NCBI GenBank assembly: GCA_964452645.1
Contig: CAYVMO010000006.1
Location: 68,565 to 132,564 of the forward strand
Source: CAYXTW01 sp964452645
GTDB taxonomy: Bacteria; Zixibacteria; MSB-5A5; GN15; PGXB01
Direction: 5' to 3'
DNA: 64,000 nucleotides
Part shown: positions 61,925 through 64,000 of the stretch, piece after piece
Numbering within the stretch: position 1 is the first letter of the stretch
Layout: the number at the start of each line of letters is the position of its first letter
The notes under the pieces: model-generated
What the model was told of the DNA's origin: nothing
Databases searched by the model: none
Seen by the model: only the letters and a program-made list of their open reading frames with translations
Translations under genes and position numbers: made by a program

Positions 61925-64000
61925 ATGAATAAGATCTATGCTATCATTTTCGCGTTAGTCGTATTTATAGGCGGATTTGTCTGGATAAGCAGCCATTTCG
62001 AGTCGGAGGAAGAGGAGGCGGGCGAATACCATGATCCAATCTATTCCAAACTTAAAAAGGACGGCAAGATTAAGGGGGCCAAGCAGATGCCGAACCAATG
62101 GTTCTATATGCAAAGAGCCTATCCTTATAAGACAATTCCAAAAGGAAAATTCCTATCAGCGATTAATGAGGCTCGGTCTTTAAGAGAAAATTCCAAAGGC
62201 GGTCGTTTCCGTCAGTTGGTATGGGAACAAGCGGGCCCAACCAATATTCCCGGCCGGATAACCGATATAGCGGTCCGCCGCGATGATCCCTCGACTATTT
62301 ATGTCGCCTCGGCAGCGGGCGGTATTTTCAAATCGACCGACAACGGTGGCAGTTGGACGGCGATTTTTGATGACGAAGGTGTCCCGTCGATGGGGGCATT
62401 GGCGATTCATCCCGATAATCCTGATATTATCTATGCCGGAACCGGTGAGGCCAATGCCTCGGGTGATTCCTATGAAGGGGTGGGAATCTATAAAAGCGTT
62501 GATGGCGGTGTCAATTGGGAATATAAAGGTCTTCCGGAAAGTTACTATATCGGACGGATAGTCATTGACCCACTGCGGCCGGAAACGGTGTATGTGGCTG
62601 CGACCGGATTATTGTTCGATACCAATCCGGAGCGTGGCGTTTACCGTTCCATAGACGGCGGCGATAGCTGGGAAAAGATGCTTTATATTGACGACACGAC
62701 CGCCTGTATCGATATCGCTCTTCATCCCTCCACCAATACGCTGCTGGCGGCCATGTGGTATCGCTATCGAAGCACAACCAGCCGAAAGGTCGGCGGCGTT
62801 CAGAGCGGAATTTTCCGCTCGACCGATGCCGGTGAAAACTGGATCAGATTATCCGGCGGTCTACCGGCCCAGGCGGATACGGTGGGGCGTATCGGTCTTT
62901 CGATTGACCCCGAATCGCAGACAGTCTATGCTATCTATGCCAATCACCCCGGATATTTCATGGGTGTCTTTAAGAGCGCCAATCTGGGGGATAGCTGGAT
63001 TGGAGTTAACGACGCGGCCCTGACTGATATTTACAGCAGTTATGGGTGGTATTTCGGGAATATTCGTGTCGCACCGGGAAGCCCGGACACAGTTTTTGCC
63101 CTGGGTCTCCGGCAATACCGAAGCACCGACGGCGGCAATAGCTGGAGCCTTGCCGATTATAATCTTCATGTCGATCATCATGCCCTGTATATCTATCCGG
63201 ATAATCCCAATCTTGTCTATAATGGGAATGACGGTGGTGTCGGGATGTCGCCCAATATGGGCGCCAACTGGACCCAGTCGTACAATATGCCCAACACTCA
63301 GTTTTACGATATAACGATTGATGTCAATAATCCCCAGCGATTGTACGGCGGGGCGCAGGATAACGGCTCAATGCGGACATTAAACGGAAGCACAGATGAT
63401 TGGCAGAGATTTTTGGGTGGTGACGGTTTCTATTGTCTTGTCGATTATACCAACGCGAACGTCATTTATGCGGAATATCAAAACGGCTATCTTTATAAAT
63501 CAACCGACGGCGGTTACGGCTGGTATTCGGCTCTGGGAAATATGGACTACTATTCGGACCGGCATAACTGGAACACACCGGTGATAATGGACCCGGTCAG
63601 CCATAACACTCTGTATTACGGTTCCAATCGTCTCTGGCGGACAACCAACGGCGGTAACAGTTGGGTTGCAGTCAGTTATGACTTGACCGATGGATCAGGT
63701 GGCGGCGGGTTGGTTTACGGGACAATTACCACGATAAATATCGCACCAACCGATCACTCGTACATTTATGTCGGGACCGATGACGGTAATGTCTGGAAGA
63801 CAGTTAATGGCGGTACCGATTGGAGCAACATCGGCTCGACCCTTCCCGTCAAGCGATGGGTGACCCGTGTTACGGTCGATCCCTTCAATCGTGATAAAGT
63901 CTATGTAACTTTGTCAGGGTATTACCAATCCAACCCAATGCCGCATATCTATTGGACCGATGATGGTGTCGTCTGGCATGACATTCACGGCAATCTGCCC
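61925..64000 (+). CDS. BNR/sortilin-type beta-propeller protein, 3' end outside the window
   Basis: Open from an ATG at 61925 to the last base, 692 codons without a stop; the C-terminus is missing. The N-terminus has a membrane or signal segment (IYAIIFALVVFIGGFVWI). From residue ~105 there are many BNR/Asp-box units such as GIFKSTDNGGSW, GIYKSVDGGVNW, GVYRSIDGGDSW, GIFRSTDAGENW and RLWRTTNGGNSW, characteristic of VPS10/sortilin-like ten-bladed propellers. Such exported proteins are common in FCB bacteria and often end in a sorting domain. No enzymatic role is visible. Confidence 0.88.
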   Translation, partial: MNKIYAIIFALVVFIGGFVWISSHFESEEEEAGEYHDPIYSKLKKDGKIKGAKQMPNQWFYMQRAYPYKTIPKGKFLSAINEARSLRENSKGGRFRQLVWEQAGPTNIPGRITDIAVRRDDPSTIYVASAAGGIFKSTDNGGSWTAIFDDEGVPSMGALAIHPDNPDIIYAGTGEANASGDSYEGVGIYKSVDGGVNWEYKGLPESYYIGRIVIDPLRPETVYVAATGLLFDTNPERGVYRSIDGGDSWEKMLYIDDTTACIDIALHPSTNTLLAAMWYRYRSTTSRKVGGVQSGIFRSTDAGENWIRLSGGLPAQADTVGRIGLSIDPESQTVYAIYANHPGYFMGVFKSANLGDSWIGVNDAALTDIYSSYGWYFGNIRVAPGSPDTVFALGLRQYRSTDGGNSWSLADYNLHVDHHALYIYPDNPNLVYNGNDGGVGMSPNMGANWTQSYNMPNTQFYDITIDVNNPQRLYGGAQDNGSMRTLNGSTDDWQRFLGGDGFYCLVDYTNANVIYAEYQNGYLYKSTDGGYGWYSALGNMDYYSDRHNWNTPVIMDPVSHNTLYYGSNRLWRTTNGGNSWVAVSYDLTDGSGGGGLVYGTITTINIAPTDHSYIYVGTDDGNVWKTVNGGTDWSNIGSTLPVKRWVTRVTVDPFNRDKVYVTLSGYYQSNPMPHIYWTDDGVVWHDIHGNLP

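Overview
The window is one contig of moderate GC content. It suggests a Gram-negative, heterotrophic, protein-degrading bacterium of the FCB group, probably close to candidate phylum Zixibacteria. This is inferred from the style of the proteins, not from a marker tree. Supporting signs are many lipoproteins and signal-peptide proteins, short dockerin-like C-termini (CGD.N.DG..NIFD.TYLI.YLY), FlgD-like/type IX-style tails (NYPNPFN), C10, M1, M16 and caspase-type peptidases, and acyl-CoA/propionate metabolism.

Region 1 (816-11255, minus strand) is a ten-gene operon behind a good sigma70-type promoter at 11227-11255. In order of transcription it encodes an isobutyryl-CoA-mutase-like large subunit, a separate B12-binding subunit, acyl-CoA dehydrogenase, a metallo-beta-lactamase-fold hydrolase, propionyl-CoA carboxylase (beta subunit, biotin carboxylase, biotin carrier), a second mutase large subunit with methylmalonyl-CoA signature residues, a lipoprotein and methylmalonyl-CoA epimerase. 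Together they would convert branched- or odd-chain acyl-CoA and propionyl-CoA to succinyl-CoA. The mutase chaperone MeaB lies nearby at 12783-13724.

Region 2 (12416-18545, mostly minus) is housekeeping: DUF202 protein, meaB, recJ, RNase P RNA (rnpB), guaB, a coiled-coil zinc-ribbon protein, and a tRNA-Met/tRNA-Val pair with its own promoter and terminator.

Region 3 (18784-46790) mixes large secreted proteins (SBBP-repeat protein, beta-helix protein, caspase lipoprotein, two tandem C10 peptidases) with enzymes (flavin reductase, M16 peptidase, endonuclease V homologue, M20 amidohydrolase, SDR, HAD, methyltransferase, a VOC-nitroreductase fusion, ProC). Several secreted-protein genes share a promoter of the form TTGACA-N16-TATATT.

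Region 4 (46791-50777) is the most accessory part. An AT-rich two-gene cassette (GGQHR/DndB-like protein plus HEPN-like protein) sits among REP-like repeats. Two copies of a 57-bp repeat in opposite orientation lie outside it. A small holin-like membrane protein follows.

Region 5 (50778-64000) holds two thioredoxin-fold proteins, DNA polymerase III alpha, a dockerin-bearing putative metalloprotease, a LysE exporter, an M1-like peptidase, an enoyl-CoA hydratase and the first 692 codons of a BNR/sortilin-type beta-propeller protein that runs off the window.

The best candidates for something new are the HEPN plus GGQHR pair, the two mutase large subunits with different specificity residues served by one B12 subunit, an endonuclease V homologue with Arg at a catalytic Asp position, a VOC-nitroreductase fusion, and a structured intergenic stretch near 35.6-35.9 kb.
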